Source of the DNA: Clostridia bacterium DTU084
Lineage (GTDB): Bacteria; Bacillota; DTU084
Length of the DNA stretch: 39,228 nucleotides
Assembly (NCBI GenBank): GCA_001512905.1
Contig: LFTB01000087.1
Location: forward strand, 1-39,228
Direction: 5' to 3'
This document shows positions 1 to 8,177 of this stretch, piece by piece. The position numbers were made by a program, and so were the translations under genes. A model generated the notes under the pieces. The model saw only the letters and a program-made list of their open reading frames with translations, was not told the origin of the DNA and did no database searches. Numbering within the stretch: position 1 is the stretch's first letter; each line of letters begins with the position of its first letter.

Positions 1-46
1 ACGGCTAACCCCACCCATACTCCGTATTGGGTGGGGAATGCGCCGT
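1..46 (+). terminator. Long hairpin at window edge, probable terminator
   Basis: A 9-bp perfect stem (9-17 with 28-36, C/G-rich) is flanked by an outer 5-bp stem (1-5 with 42-46) and followed on the plus strand by a short T run (46-49). It lies just past the stop of the minus-strand rex gene. It could end a plus-strand gene lying left of the window, or act for both strands. The T run is short, so efficiency is uncertain. Confidence 0.5.
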
Positions 47-57
47 TTTAAATTCGT

Positions 58-693
58 TCAAGCTTTGGTTCGATGCTCTGCTGATAGGTAATGGGAAAGG
101 GTTGCAAGTCCTACTGCTAAATCCTCGTTGCGGAGAATGATCTCAGGCGGGACTTTGAGATTGACTGGCGCAAAATTCCATATGGCGCGCACTCCTGCGG
201 AAATTAACATCTTCGCTATCCTCTGTGCTGCTTCTGCAGGAGTTGTGATGATCCCGATTTGAATGCCTAATTTTTTCACAATAGACTCCAACCGCTCAAG
301 GGGAAAAACCTCAAGTCCATCTACCTGCTGGCCGATTTTGTTGGGATCAACATCAAATAAAGCAACGATTTTAAGCCCATAGCGGGCAAAGCCTGGATAG
401 TTGCAGATAGCCATCCCCAATTTGCCGGCACCTACCAAAACGGCTTCATTTGGGTTGCGAAGGCCCAAAATTTGTTCAAGAGCCATTAGAAGGTTCGAAA
501 CGTTGTATCCTACCCCAGGTCTGCCGAACTGGCCGAAATATGTCAGGTCCTTCCTTACTTGCGCAGAATCGACCCCTGCGCTCTCCCCAAGCTCAGCAGA
601 AGAGATGATCTCCAGACCAGCTTCTGATGCTGCAAGCAAGGAACGGTAGTATAAAGGGAGCCTTCCTAAGGTGGGTTTGGGAATTTCCAGCAT
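58..693 (-). CDS. rex: Redox-sensing transcriptional repressor Rex
   Basis: Rex proteins are DNA-binding dimers that sense the NADH/NAD+ ratio and repress fermentation and respiration genes when NADH is low. At 211 aa the protein has the usual family length. Residues about 1-80 are the winged-helix domain, with the family pattern IPKPTLGRLPLYYR near the start and SAQVRKDLTYFGQFGRPGVGY forming the recognition region. The Rossmann domain follows, with the dinucleotide-binding stretch VLVGAGKLG (about 86-94) and FDVDPNKIG. The ATG is preceded by AAGGAGG (701-707 on the complementary strand). It is divergent from the Re-citrate synthase-like gene and monocistronic as far as the window shows. I found no clear Rex operator in the shared intergenic region, so autoregulation is not supported here. 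Confidence 0.96.
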   Translation of the reverse strand: MLEIPKPTLGRLPLYYRSLLAASEAGLEIISSAELGESAGVDSAQVRKDLTYFGQFGRPGVGYNVSNLLMALEQILGLRNPNEAVLVGAGKLGMAICNYPGFARYGLKIVALFDVDPNKIGQQVDGLEVFPLERLESIVKKLGIQIGIITTPAEAAQRIAKMLISAGVRAIWNFAPVNLKVPPEIILRNEDLAVGLATLSHYLSAEHRTKA

Positions 694-795
694 CCTCTAG
701 CCTCCTTACCCATTTCCTACCCTTAAAATTCAAGATCAAGGAGAAAAATCCTTCTCAGTAATTGTCTGAATTATTAGTCAGTCACTTTGAATTGC

Positions 796-824
796 TTGAC
801 TTTTATTCCCCTTTATGATAACAT
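796..824 (+). promoter_or_regulatory. Candidate sigma-A promoter for the citrate/homocitrate synthase gene
   Basis: TTGACT (796-801), a 17-bp spacer, then TAACAT (819-824). This places a start near 831 and gives a leader of about 68 nt. The -35 is strong and the -10 matches 4 of 6 consensus positions. Confidence 0.5.
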
Positions 825-847
825 AAGCTAAATTTATTGTAAATCCC

Positions 848-873
848 ATCGAAACCAGCAATCGAAACCAGCA
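848..873 (+). repeat. Perfect tandem 13-bp duplication in the 5' leader
   Basis: The 13-mer ATCGAAACCAGCA occurs twice head to tail (848-860 and 861-873), ending 10 bases before the AAGGAGG ribosome site at 884-890. It may be a replication-slippage duplication or a repeated protein/RNA contact site. Nothing in the sequence decides between these. Confidence 0.8.
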
Positions 874-898
874 ATACTAACCAAAGGAGGGTGATTAG

Positions 899-2140
899 AT
901 GTCAAAAAAAGGGACTATCTATCTAATCGATGTAACCAATCGTGATGGTGTCCAAACTTCAAGACTTGGCCTTGCCAAGCTGCAGAAAACCATCATCAAT
1001 GAAATGCTCAGCGAGATGGGAATCTTTCAGAGCGAATTTGGCTTCCCAATCACAAGACATGAGACAAACTACCTGCGCGCAAATCTAGAGCTGGCTGAGA
1101 TGGGCGCCCTCGGCTCCATCAGATTAGGCGGCTGGCTGCGGGCAATTTCAAGCGATGTTGAGCGCAGTTTTTCCATGGTCCCAGAGATCAGGCATTTGAA
1201 TATGTCCATTTCCACCTCGGATCAGATGATCCAGGGCAAATTCCAGGGCCGGAAAACCAGGCAAGACATAATTGACGAAATGGTCGCTGCTGTGAAGCTC
1301 GCCAAAGAAAAGGGAGCCCTTTCCATTGGTGTCAACGCAGAGGACGCTTCCCGCACTGATCTTTCCTTTTTAATCGATTTTGCCTGTGCAGCCCGGGATG
1401 CTGGTGCAGATCGGTTCCGCTACTGCGACACCCTTGGCTATGACGATCCCTTCACCATCTACGATCGGATCAACAAACTTGCCAGTGCAGTTCAGATCCC
1501 AATCGAATTGCACTGCCACAACGATTTAGGCATGGCAGTTGCCTGCAGCGTGGCAGGAGCAAAAGGAGCTGTTGATGCAGGTGTGGATGCATATATAAAC
1601 ACCACCATCAATGGCATGGGAGAGCGGGCTGGCAACTCTGATCTCGTTTCTACGATTTTGGCGATCAAAAAATCCAGCGGCATGGCTGACAAATATCAAT
1701 TAGATCCTAATGTAGATCTCTCTAAATCATGGGAAATAGCCAAATACGCATCCTACGCTTTCGGAGTGCCAATTCCTGTCAACCAGGTGGCAGTTGGCGC
1801 CAATGCTTTTGCTCACGAGTCCGGCATTCATGCTGACGGCGCTTTGAAAGACCGCCGCAACTACGAGCTCTTTGACTACGAAGAGCTGGGCCGAGGGGAA
1901 CCAGAAATCATTGAAACAGGCCGGATGATCACAACTGGCGAATACAGCGGCATTAAGGGCTTCCGCAACGTCTACGAAAAGCTTGAAATTGAATTCAAAG
2001 ACGACAAAGAAGCTGAAAAAATCCTCGAACTGGTTCGCTATGCAAACGTCCACACCCAAAAGCCACTTACAGACCGCGAACTGCGCTTTATAGCTGCCTA
2101 TCCAGAGATAGCCAGAAAGATTATGACCGTCACGCCTTAA
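899..2140 (+). CDS. Homocitrate synthase/isopropylmalate synthase family enzyme, probable Re-citrate synthase
   Basis: DRE-TIM metallolyase condensing acetyl-CoA with a 2-oxo acid. The barrel shows the catalytic segment DVTNRDGVQTSR (about 11-22), the metal-binding HCHND (about 206) and the loop NGMGERAGN (about 240), all typical of the HMGL-like family. LeuA and NifV proteins usually read D-T-T-L-R-D-G-E-Q here. The N-R-D-G-V-Q variant is what I recall for anaerobe Re-citrate synthases such as the Clostridium kluyveri enzyme, so oxaloacetate is my preferred substrate, giving citrate for glutamate synthesis. The gene is 413 aa, has an AAGGAGG site 8 bases before ATG, stands alone on the plus strand, and is divergent from rex. 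No leuCD or nif genes adjoin it. Homocitrate or citramalate synthesis remains possible. Confidence 0.8.
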   Translation: MSKKGTIYLIDVTNRDGVQTSRLGLAKLQKTIINEMLSEMGIFQSEFGFPITRHETNYLRANLELAEMGALGSIRLGGWLRAISSDVERSFSMVPEIRHLNMSISTSDQMIQGKFQGRKTRQDIIDEMVAAVKLAKEKGALSIGVNAEDASRTDLSFLIDFACAARDAGADRFRYCDTLGYDDPFTIYDRINKLASAVQIPIELHCHNDLGMAVACSVAGAKGAVDAGVDAYINTTINGMGERAGNSDLVSTILAIKKSSGMADKYQLDPNVDLSKSWEIAKYASYAFGVPIPVNQVAVGANAFAHESGIHADGALKDRRNYELFDYEELGRGEPEIIETGRMITTGEYSGIKGFRNVYEKLEIEFKDDKEAEKILELVRYANVHTQKPLTDRELRFIAAYPEIARKIMTVTP

Positions 2141-2160
2141 CAGCTGACGGTCATAATTTT
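2120..2160. terminator. Bidirectional terminator overlapping two convergent gene ends
   Basis: A perfect 13-bp stem (2120-2132 with 2145-2157) has a 12-nt loop and is followed by TTT-CC-TTT on the plus strand. The left arm lies in the last codons of the synthase gene. The right arm covers the stop codon of the convergent adenylyltransferase gene. It can end transcription from both sides, with the better T tract serving the plus strand. Confidence 0.75.
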
Positions 2161-2648
2161 CCTTTCCCTGAAGCTATGGCTTCCAAAATCTGCGTTGTCG
2201 AGATTCCATCTGCTCCCGGAAGCAGCTTTATTTCTCCCCCATATTTCATCACAGCCCCTGCCTCAGGCAAACTTTCCACTTTTTTGTAATCCCCGCCCTT
2301 TACATACACTTCAGGTCTGAGCGCTTCTATCAACTGACAAGCTGTAGGTTCGCTGAAGACAGTGACATAATCAACACAAGCTAGGGCTGCTATCAGTTCT
2401 GCCCGATGTCCTTGGGAAAAAATAGGCCTCGCCGGACCCTTTAATCCTTCCACCGATTCATCGCTGTTTATGCCCACCACTAAAAAATCTCCTAAACTCC
2501 TCGCTCCTTCTAAATAACGGACATGTCCCCAGTGCAGGAAATCAAAACAGCCATTTGTGAACACCATCCGCTTCCCTTGGGCTTTCTTCCGCTCAACTTC
2601 CTGGCAGAGCTGGGAAAGGGACAGAACTTTACTGTTGGCCTGGTACAT
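2151..2648 (-). CDS. rfaE2: D-glycero-beta-D-manno-heptose 1-phosphate adenylyltransferase-like protein (RfaE2/HldE C-terminal type)
   Basis: Nucleotidyltransferase of the cytidylyltransferase superfamily, expected to make ADP-heptose from heptose 1-phosphate and ATP. The 165-aa protein has TNGCFDFLHWGH (about 30-41, carrying the HxGH motif), GINSDESVEGLKGPARP (about 59-75), VKGGDYKKVE (about 115) and GISTTQIL near the end (about 149), which together are the RfaE domain II signature. The sugar-kinase domain of full-length HldE is absent, so a separate kinase must be elsewhere. It overlaps the kinase gene pknB by 20 bp, with GGAGGAG 7 bases before its ATG, so the two are translationally coupled. 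ADP-heptose feeds lipopolysaccharide core or S-layer glycan synthesis, which fits an organism with an elaborate envelope. A relaxed specificity (glycerol-phosphate cytidylyltransferase type) is less likely given KGGDY. Confidence 0.85.
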   Translation of the reverse strand: MYQANSKVLSLSQLCQEVERKKAQGKRMVFTNGCFDFLHWGHVRYLEGARSLGDFLVVGINSDESVEGLKGPARPIFSQGHRAELIAALACVDYVTVFSEPTACQLIEALRPEVYVKGGDYKKVESLPEAGAVMKYGGEIKLLPGADGISTTQILEAIASGKGKL

Positions 2649-4284
2649 AGCCTAACTCCTCCTCAGGTTCTGCGGCAGTTCCACTGCTGACCACCAGATT
2701 AACTACAGTCCCCATCGGCACCTCTGCTCCAGGCAGAGGGCTCTGCTCGATGACCTCTCCAGAAGGCACCTTTGCCTCTCTTTCCGTCACAGAGCCCAAC
2801 CTCAAGCCGATTCTGGCCAGCTCTAAAACAGCCTCCTGCTGCTTTTTGCCCACAAAAGCGGGCACAGTAACAGTTTGCGGCTGGGGTTCAGGCCCTTTGC
2901 TCACTACAAGATCCACGCTGCTGTTCCGCGCAAGTCGGGATCTGGAAGGAGGATTCTGCGACATGATAACACCAGCTGCCACATCATTGCTGTGCTGCTC
3001 CTGAACGACCCCTACTTTCAGGCCAGCTTGCCGCAGAAAGCGCTGAGCGTTCTCTAAAGATTGGCCAACTAGATCCGGGACAGTCAGGTATTCTGGTCCT
3101 TTGCTGACAGTCAGCCACACTGTGCGGTTTATTTTTATTTTCCTGTTGGGTGCAGGCTCTTGGCTAACCACGTGGTTCGCCGCTATCTCGGAAGAGTAAA
3201 CCTGGCTGCGGACTTCAGCTTTCAGCTTTTGCTCAGCCAATAGCTGCTCAGCTTCCTCCAAGCTGAGGCCCACAAGATCCGGCACCACCACTTCTGGCAC
3301 CTGGGGCAGGAGCTCCGGCAGCATAAAAGCTAGTGCTGCCAAGGCAAACAAAGCGATGAAGGTGCCTGCTATCCACTTGAGCCACCTGCTGCCTTTTGGA
3401 TTTCTCTTCTTTGCCTGCTCCTGGCGGTATGGGCTGACTGTTTTCAAAACAGTGGTGGCATCCTCACCCACTGCCTGCCAGCGCCTCAGATCCTGCAACA
3501 TCTCCTCTGCTGACAAATAACGTGCCTCGGGGTCTTTGTGCATGGCCTTGAGAATAATTCCCTCCAGCCATCCAGGCAGTTGGGGGTTGTGTTTGTGCGG
3601 AGGCACAGGTTCTTCTTGAATTTGCTTAAGTGCAATGGCGATGGGAGTATCACCTTCAAAGGGAAGCTTGCCTGTGACCATCTCGTAAAGCAAAACACCT
3701 AAAGAATATAGATCGCTTTGAACGCCCACCGCCTGGCCTTTAGCCTGTTCCGGTGAAAAATAATGCACTGAGCCCAAAACTATGCCTGTTTCTGTGATGC
3801 CGCTGCCGCTGGCAGCCCGGGCAATGCCGAAATCCGTTACTTTAACCCTTCCATCAGTGGTGATGAGTATATTATGAGGCTTCACATCCCGATGAACCAG
3901 GCCCCGCTCGTGTGCGTGCCGCAGCGCAAGGAGGATCTGTTCCGCAATGTTCACAACCTGGCCTGTGGAAAGCGGCGCATGCTGTACTACCACCTGCTTT
4001 AATGTTTGGCCTGGGACGTATTCCATCACAATATAGTGGGTTTCGCCATCGCGGCCCACATCGTACACATTGACAACATTCGGGTGGGATAATCTTGCTG
4101 CCGCCTGGGCTTCCCTTAGGAACCTTGTGACAAACTCTTCATCGCTTGCATATTGAGGGCGCAGAACCTTAACGGCCACAGTCCGATCTAAAAGGGTGCA
4201 TTGGGCTTTGAAGACCTGGGCCATTCCTCCTTCTCCGATCTTTTCGATTATCTTGTAACGGCCGCCTAAAACAGTTCCCTCCAC
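2629..4284 (-). CDS. pknB: Serine/threonine protein kinase with PASTA domains (PknB/PrkC)
   Basis: Membrane receptor kinase that senses peptidoglycan fragments or lipid II and phosphorylates cell-wall and division proteins. The cytoplasmic kinase domain (about 5-265) shows the glycine loop IGEGGMAQVFKA, VAVKVLRP with the ATP-binding lysine, HRDVKPHN and DFGIARA. One transmembrane helix follows (about 305-325). Outside are three PASTA repeats (about 332-400, 400-465, 472-538), each opening with a VPxxVG-type motif. I place the start at GTG 4284, because GGAGGGG lies 9 bases upstream. The TTG 21 bases earlier would overlap that ribosome site. It is the last kinase-side gene of the FHA-PP2C-rodA-pbpA-pknB cluster and is followed by rfaE2 in place of the rsgA often found here. 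Confidence 0.96.
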   Translation of the reverse strand: MEGTVLGGRYKIIEKIGEGGMAQVFKAQCTLLDRTVAVKVLRPQYASDEEFVTRFLREAQAAARLSHPNVVNVYDVGRDGETHYIVMEYVPGQTLKQVVVQHAPLSTGQVVNIAEQILLALRHAHERGLVHRDVKPHNILITTDGRVKVTDFGIARAASGSGITETGIVLGSVHYFSPEQAKGQAVGVQSDLYSLGVLLYEMVTGKLPFEGDTPIAIALKQIQEEPVPPHKHNPQLPGWLEGIILKAMHKDPEARYLSAEEMLQDLRRWQAVGEDATTVLKTVSPYRQEQAKKRNPKGSRWLKWIAGTFIALFALAALAFMLPELLPQVPEVVVPDLVGLSLEEAEQLLAEQKLKAEVRSQVYSSEIAANHVVSQEPAPNRKIKINRTVWLTVSKGPEYLTVPDLVGQSLENAQRFLRQAGLKVGVVQEQHSNDVAAGVIMSQNPPSRSRLARNSSVDLVVSKGPEPQPQTVTVPAFVGKKQQEAVLELARIGLRLGSVTEREAKVPSGEVIEQSPLPGAEVPMGTVVNLVVSSGTAAEPEEELGYVPGQQ

Positions 4285-4354
4285 GTCCGATTTCCCCTCC
4301 CTCAATTTTCAACCTTGCCAGCCGAGCTCAGGCGGAGCAAGCATTGGAGATCAA

Positions 4355-5734
4355 TCATAAATAACCATTTTTCATGGCTTCCTCAAAGACCAGCCTGGCA
4401 ATTGGCGCAGCAAATCTGCCCCCTTCGCCAGCGTTTTCGACAACCACAGCTAGCGCTAAACGGGGGTTTTCAACTGGTGCAAACCCCACAAACCAGGCAT
4501 GAGGCCTGCCGTGGGGATTATCTGCAGTGCCGGTTTTCCCTGCCACAGAGAGCCCCGGGATCCCGGCAGCCTGTCCTGTCCCCTGCTCCACAACATAGCG
4601 CAGGGCGTTCTTCAAGGAGGCAGAGACAGTTTCAAGTTCCAGCTGCCAACTGCTCTCGTTCTTCTGCAGAACCACATCGCCGGATTTAATCTCCCGGACA
4701 AGATACGGCGAACGGACTGTGCCTGAAGCCAGGGCTGCAGTCAGCATGGCCATCTGTACAGGTGTCACAAGAAGCGCTCCCTGACCGATTGCCAGTTGTG
4801 ATAGAGAGGAAGCTCCTGCTCCCTTTTGAGGCGGAATCCTGCACATACTCACAGGAACTCCAAGATCCGGCTTGCGAGCCAAGGCAAAAAATTCGATTAG
4901 CTCGTAAAACCTTTCTCTGCCCAGCCTCTGCGCCAGCTGGACAAAAGTTACGTTGCAAGATTTTGCTAACGCCTCGTCGAAGTCCAGCCGACCGTGTGCT
5001 TTCCCCTGATAACAGCTGATGGTGTGTCCATCTATTTCAATCTTCCCAGAACAAACAAATTGTTCTCCTGGTGCTACCAGCTCCCATTTTAGGACCCCGT
5101 AAGCTGTCAGGAGTTTAAAGATGGAGCCAGGAGGATACAGCCCCTGCAGGGCTCTGTTGAGAAGAGGGCTCTTTTTGTCTGCTGTCAAAAGTTCCCAGTC
5201 CTCTGCAATCCGGTTGGGTGAGAAATTGGGGCTGGTGGCAATGACCAAGATTTCCCCTGTCTGTACATCAAGGCCAACCACTGCACCAGCTCTTCCTGCC
5301 AAAGCTTTTTCTGCTGCTTCTACTAAAGACAGGTCCAAGGTGAGGTAGAGATCGGAACCTGTAGGAACAAGGCCTAAAAGCCCGCGGGTGAAATTGCGAA
5401 AGCGCTGGACAGGCAGCTGACCTAAAAGTTCACTGCTGTATGCCAGCTCCAATCCGCTCTGGCCCCTTTGAGCCTGGGTATAGCCGACAAGTGGCGCAAT
5501 GGCACGGGGCCCTTGATAAATTCTCTCTTTGTTTTCAGTAAAGCTGATTACTCTTCCCTTACGATCTAAAATTCTCCCTCGAAGGAGCTTTTCCTCCTGT
5601 TTCAACAATCTGGGATTTTCCGGCCTTATGGCGAGGCTGGGACCTGTGATGATCTGCCAATAGGAAAGGGCTAGAATTAACACCACAATCCCCAACCGGA
5701 AAAGGAAGAATGTTTTCTTAAGGTTTGCCTTCAT
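4355..5734 (-). CDS. pbpA: Class B penicillin-binding protein (PbpA/FtsI-like transpeptidase)
   Basis: Peptidoglycan DD-transpeptidase acting outside the membrane. After a short cytoplasmic tail and one membrane helix (about 8-30) comes a small N-terminal domain with the RGRILDRKGR motif (about 51-60). The transpeptidase domain then carries SxxK in PPGSIFK (about 202), SxN in KSCN and KTG in VAGKTGTAD (about 397). All three penicillin-binding motifs are intact. The 459-aa length matches the short PbpA subclass that lacks PASTA repeats. Its ATG overlaps the rodA stop by 4 bp (ATGA), so glycosyltransferase and transpeptidase are made as a coupled pair. The neighbouring PASTA kinase and phosphatase probably regulate this pair. 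Confidence 0.95.
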   Translation of the reverse strand: MKANLKKTFFLFRLGIVVLILALSYWQIITGPSLAIRPENPRLLKQEEKLLRGRILDRKGRVISFTENKERIYQGPRAIAPLVGYTQAQRGQSGLELAYSSELLGQLPVQRFRNFTRGLLGLVPTGSDLYLTLDLSLVEAAEKALAGRAGAVVGLDVQTGEILVIATSPNFSPNRIAEDWELLTADKKSPLLNRALQGLYPPGSIFKLLTAYGVLKWELVAPGEQFVCSGKIEIDGHTISCYQGKAHGRLDFDEALAKSCNVTFVQLAQRLGRERFYELIEFFALARKPDLGVPVSMCRIPPQKGAGASSLSQLAIGQGALLVTPVQMAMLTAALASGTVRSPYLVREIKSGDVVLQKNESSWQLELETVSASLKNALRYVVEQGTGQAAGIPGLSVAGKTGTADNPHGRPHAWFVGFAPVENPRLALAVVVENAGEGGRFAAPIARLVFEEAMKNGYL

Positions 5735-6933
5735 AGCAGCACCCTCGGCTCATTTTGGCAGCTTGAGATGCCTAAAATCAGGCCTAAAATGAGGTAATTG
5801 CTCACAAGGGAACTCCCTCCGTAGCTGACGAAAGGAAGAGTGATCCCAGTAAGCGGAATGACTTTTATCGTCCCCCCGACAATGATCAGCGCTTGGGTGG
5901 CGAAAATGGAAACCAATCCGGCAAGCAGCAGAAAACCAAGGGGGTCTTCTTTTTGGGCAGCCAGCTGCCAGCCCCTGGCCACCAAAAAAAGAAAGCCGCA
6001 CAAAACTGCCACTGCTCCCAAAAGGCCCAACTCTTCGGCGATGGCAACGAAAATGAAATCAGTGTGTGCTGCAGGCACAAAGTGGGGATATCCTGCAGCC
6101 AGCCCCCTGCCCACAAGTCCCCCTGAGGCTAAAGCAAACAAGGCTTGCCCGATTTGGTAGCCTGTACTGGAAAGTTTATCCCAGGGATTGAGCCAGATTT
6201 CAATTCTAGTGCGGACGTGTGGAAACAGCAAAGTGGAAAGCACTGCAGCAATGCCGCAGAAAAGGAGGCTGGCTCCCACCAACATCCCTTGGCCTGTAGC
6301 CAGGTACAACATGATGGTAAAGATGCCGATCAGAAGCAGTGCTGCTCCCAAATCCCGCTGCAAAAAAAGGAGCAGCAGGGAAAGTCCCCACAAAAGCAGC
6401 ACTGGCCCTGCTGCTGGAAGGGAGAAAAACCTGCTGAAAGCCAGGGAAGCGTTTTCCTGAAGGTAGCCTGCCAGGAACAAAACCAAAAGCACCTTCACAA
6501 TTTCCACAGGCTCAAATTGCCAGCTGCCGATCCGCAGCCAGGCTTTAGCCCCGCCCACCTCTCTGCCGAAGATAATGGTGATAGCCAAAAGCAAGAGCCC
6601 TGCTGTCCCCAATAAATATTTGTAGCGCTCTACCCACCGATAACTGCGCAGCCTTGCAGACACCACAAGCACCAAAATTCCAAGTGCAATCCAGCCAAGC
6701 TGCTTGGCTGCAAGGTCCGGGTTGAGCCTGTAGATTTCCACAAAACCCACTGTAGTGAGGAAGAAAACAGCTGCCAAGAGGATTCTGTCCCGCCTGTTTA
6801 CCAAGAGCTTTGCGCCAAGATAAAAGAGGGCCAAGAGGATTGGACCGTAGAATAGCTCAACAAGAGGCCTTGCCAGGGACAAGTTAACCACTGCCACCCC
6901 AACTAGAGCTGCACAGCTTAAAGAAGTCCACAT
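5731..6933 (-). CDS. rodA: SEDS-family peptidoglycan polymerase (RodA/FtsW)
   Basis: Integral membrane peptidoglycan glycosyltransferase that polymerises lipid II together with a class B PBP. About ten hydrophobic segments span the 400 residues. The SEDS signatures are visible: the extracytoplasmic loop with NPWDKLSSTGYQIGQAL, SGGLVGRGL, and HTDFIFVAIAEELGLLGA, then the C-terminal PFVSYGGSSLVSNY. The start ATG follows directly after the phosphatase stop codon with no spacing, and the end overlaps pbpA by 4 bp. RodA and FtsW cannot be separated by eye. Pairing with a PbpA-type PBP in an FHA/kinase cluster matches the mycobacterial rodA-pbpA arrangement. Confidence 0.95.
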   Translation of the reverse strand: MWTSLSCAALVGVAVVNLSLARPLVELFYGPILLALFYLGAKLLVNRRDRILLAAVFFLTTVGFVEIYRLNPDLAAKQLGWIALGILVLVVSARLRSYRWVERYKYLLGTAGLLLLAITIIFGREVGGAKAWLRIGSWQFEPVEIVKVLLVLFLAGYLQENASLAFSRFFSLPAAGPVLLLWGLSLLLLFLQRDLGAALLLIGIFTIMLYLATGQGMLVGASLLFCGIAAVLSTLLFPHVRTRIEIWLNPWDKLSSTGYQIGQALFALASGGLVGRGLAAGYPHFVPAAHTDFIFVAIAEELGLLGAVAVLCGFLFLVARGWQLAAQKEDPLGFLLLAGLVSIFATQALIIVGGTIKVIPLTGITLPFVSYGGSSLVSNYLILGLILGISSCQNEPRVLL

Positions 6934-7719
6934 CTAGCAAACACCCACAGGAGCCTGAAATTTTTCCAAGAGTTCATCCAGCTCCATTGAGAATTCGTGA
7001 TCTACAATATCTCCTTCGTGATTCTGGATCACAATCACAGTTATGTTGTCCTGGCCTCCTGCAAGGAGTGCTGCTTCCACAAGGCGATCTGCAGCCTGCT
7101 GGGGATCCGCTGCTTCTTTAAGAATTTCCTCAATTTGGCTTTTGCTCACTTTGCCGTGCAGCCCATCTGTACAGAGAAGCAAAAGGTCCCCAGCACCAAA
7201 ACCCAACTGAGACGTATCAACGTCTATCTCACTTGCCACTCCTAAAGCCTGGGTAAGGACATGACGCTGGGGATGGGTTTCTGCCTCTTCTTCTGATAAT
7301 TCCCCTTGTCTGTACAGCTCTGCAGGAAGGGAGTGATCTCTGGTCAGCTGGATGAGCTCGCCTGCGCGAAAAAGATAGGCACGGCTGTCGCCCACATGCC
7401 CGAGGATTATCCGATCCTGCCAAATGTGGGCAGCGGTCAGAGTGGTGCCCATCCCTTGATATTGAGGATTGGCGTTGGCTAACTGGCAAATTGCTTCGTT
7501 GGCCTTCTGAAAGACTTCCTCCAGCTCTTTTAGATCCACCAATTGTTTTCCAGAAAGTGCCTTAACCAGCTCTTCAATCGCCAGTTTGCTAGCTACCTCG
7601 CCAGCCAAGTGGCCGCCGAGGCCATCGGCTACAGCAAAAAGGTGTTCGCAGACGCAGTAGGAATCCTCATTCCGCTGTCTTACTTTTCCTTTATCGCTTT
7701 TGACCCCTACCTTGAGCAT
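6934..7719 (-). CDS. prpC: PP2C-family protein serine/threonine phosphatase (PstP/PrpC)
   Basis: Metal-dependent phosphatase that reverses phosphorylation by the nearby PASTA kinase. The PP2C motifs occur in order: VRQRNEDSY near residue 15, VADGLGGHLAGE (about 31-42), GHVGDSRAYLF (about 110), CTDGLHG (about 187) and DNITVIV (about 225), giving all the aspartates expected to bind the metal pair. The 261 aa cover just the catalytic domain, without the membrane helix and extracellular tail of the mycobacterial PstP. I use the ATG at 7719, preceded by GAGGAGG with a 6-base gap. An in-frame TTG 15 bases upstream falls within that ribosome site. Confidence 0.95.
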   Translation of the reverse strand: MLKVGVKSDKGKVRQRNEDSYCVCEHLFAVADGLGGHLAGEVASKLAIEELVKALSGKQLVDLKELEEVFQKANEAICQLANANPQYQGMGTTLTAAHIWQDRIILGHVGDSRAYLFRAGELIQLTRDHSLPAELYRQGELSEEEAETHPQRHVLTQALGVASEIDVDTSQLGFGAGDLLLLCTDGLHGKVSKSQIEEILKEAADPQQAADRLVEAALLAGGQDNITVIVIQNHEGDIVDHEFSMELDELLEKFQAPVGVC

Positions 7720-7730
7720 AACTTTCCTCC

Positions 7731-8177
7731 TCAATTAGCAGAACGCTCTTTTTCCGGCTGCAAGCTCAACTGTGTTGTCCCGATCATGATCTTTGTCCCA
7801 GGCTTTATTTCCACAGGTGTCCTTTTGGGCAGCGGCGTGCCAGCTACAAGGGTGCCGAAGGAAGTGTCCAGTTCCTCCACGAACACTTTCTCACCTTTCC
7901 GCCACAGGCGCAGATGTCTGTCTGAACAGTACGGATCATTTAAGCAGATGTCGTTACTGCTGCTGCGGCCAACTGTCAGCTGAGTTATCAGCTTGTAGCT
8001 GTGGCTTTCCGAAGGCTCGCTCAGGTCCGTCACCACCAGAACCAAACCATCACCTTCAGCATCGAGCAGACCACTGGTCACTTTCAGAAGCTGCCACAAA
8101 AACCTGTAGAGCAAAAAGAGAAAGAAATAGCGCCCGATTGTAATCAGCAAATTCAACAAGGCTGCTAATCGTTCCAC
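7731..8177 (-). CDS. fhaB: Membrane-anchored FHA-domain protein (FhaB-like), degenerate FHA core
   Basis: A short 148-aa protein with one N-terminal membrane helix (about 8-28) and a cytoplasmic FHA domain (about 60-140). FHA domains bind phosphothreonine peptides. In the cluster the protein is placed like mycobacterial FhaB (FipA), which links kinase signalling to division. The loop residues are partly altered: GRSSSND and S-x-R-H (CSDRH) remain, but the usual S-T-N-G-T turn is replaced by TSFGT, removing the conserved asparagine. Phosphopeptide affinity or specificity may therefore differ. The GTG start overlaps the preceding fhaA stop by 13 bp. Confidence 0.85.
   Translation of the reverse strand: MERLAALLNLLITIGRYFFLFLLYRFLWQLLKVTSGLLDAEGDGLVLVVTDLSEPSESHSYKLITQLTVGRSSSNDICLNDPYCSDRHLRLWRKGEKVFVEELDTSFGTLVAGTPLPKRTPVEIKPGTKIMIGTTQLSLQPEKERSAN

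Noticed and set aside
694-898. Rex operator in the rex/synthase intergenic region
   Set aside because: No palindrome close to TTGTTAA-N4-TTAACAA or TTGTGAAA-type sites is present; only scattered ATTGTAAAT-like pieces.
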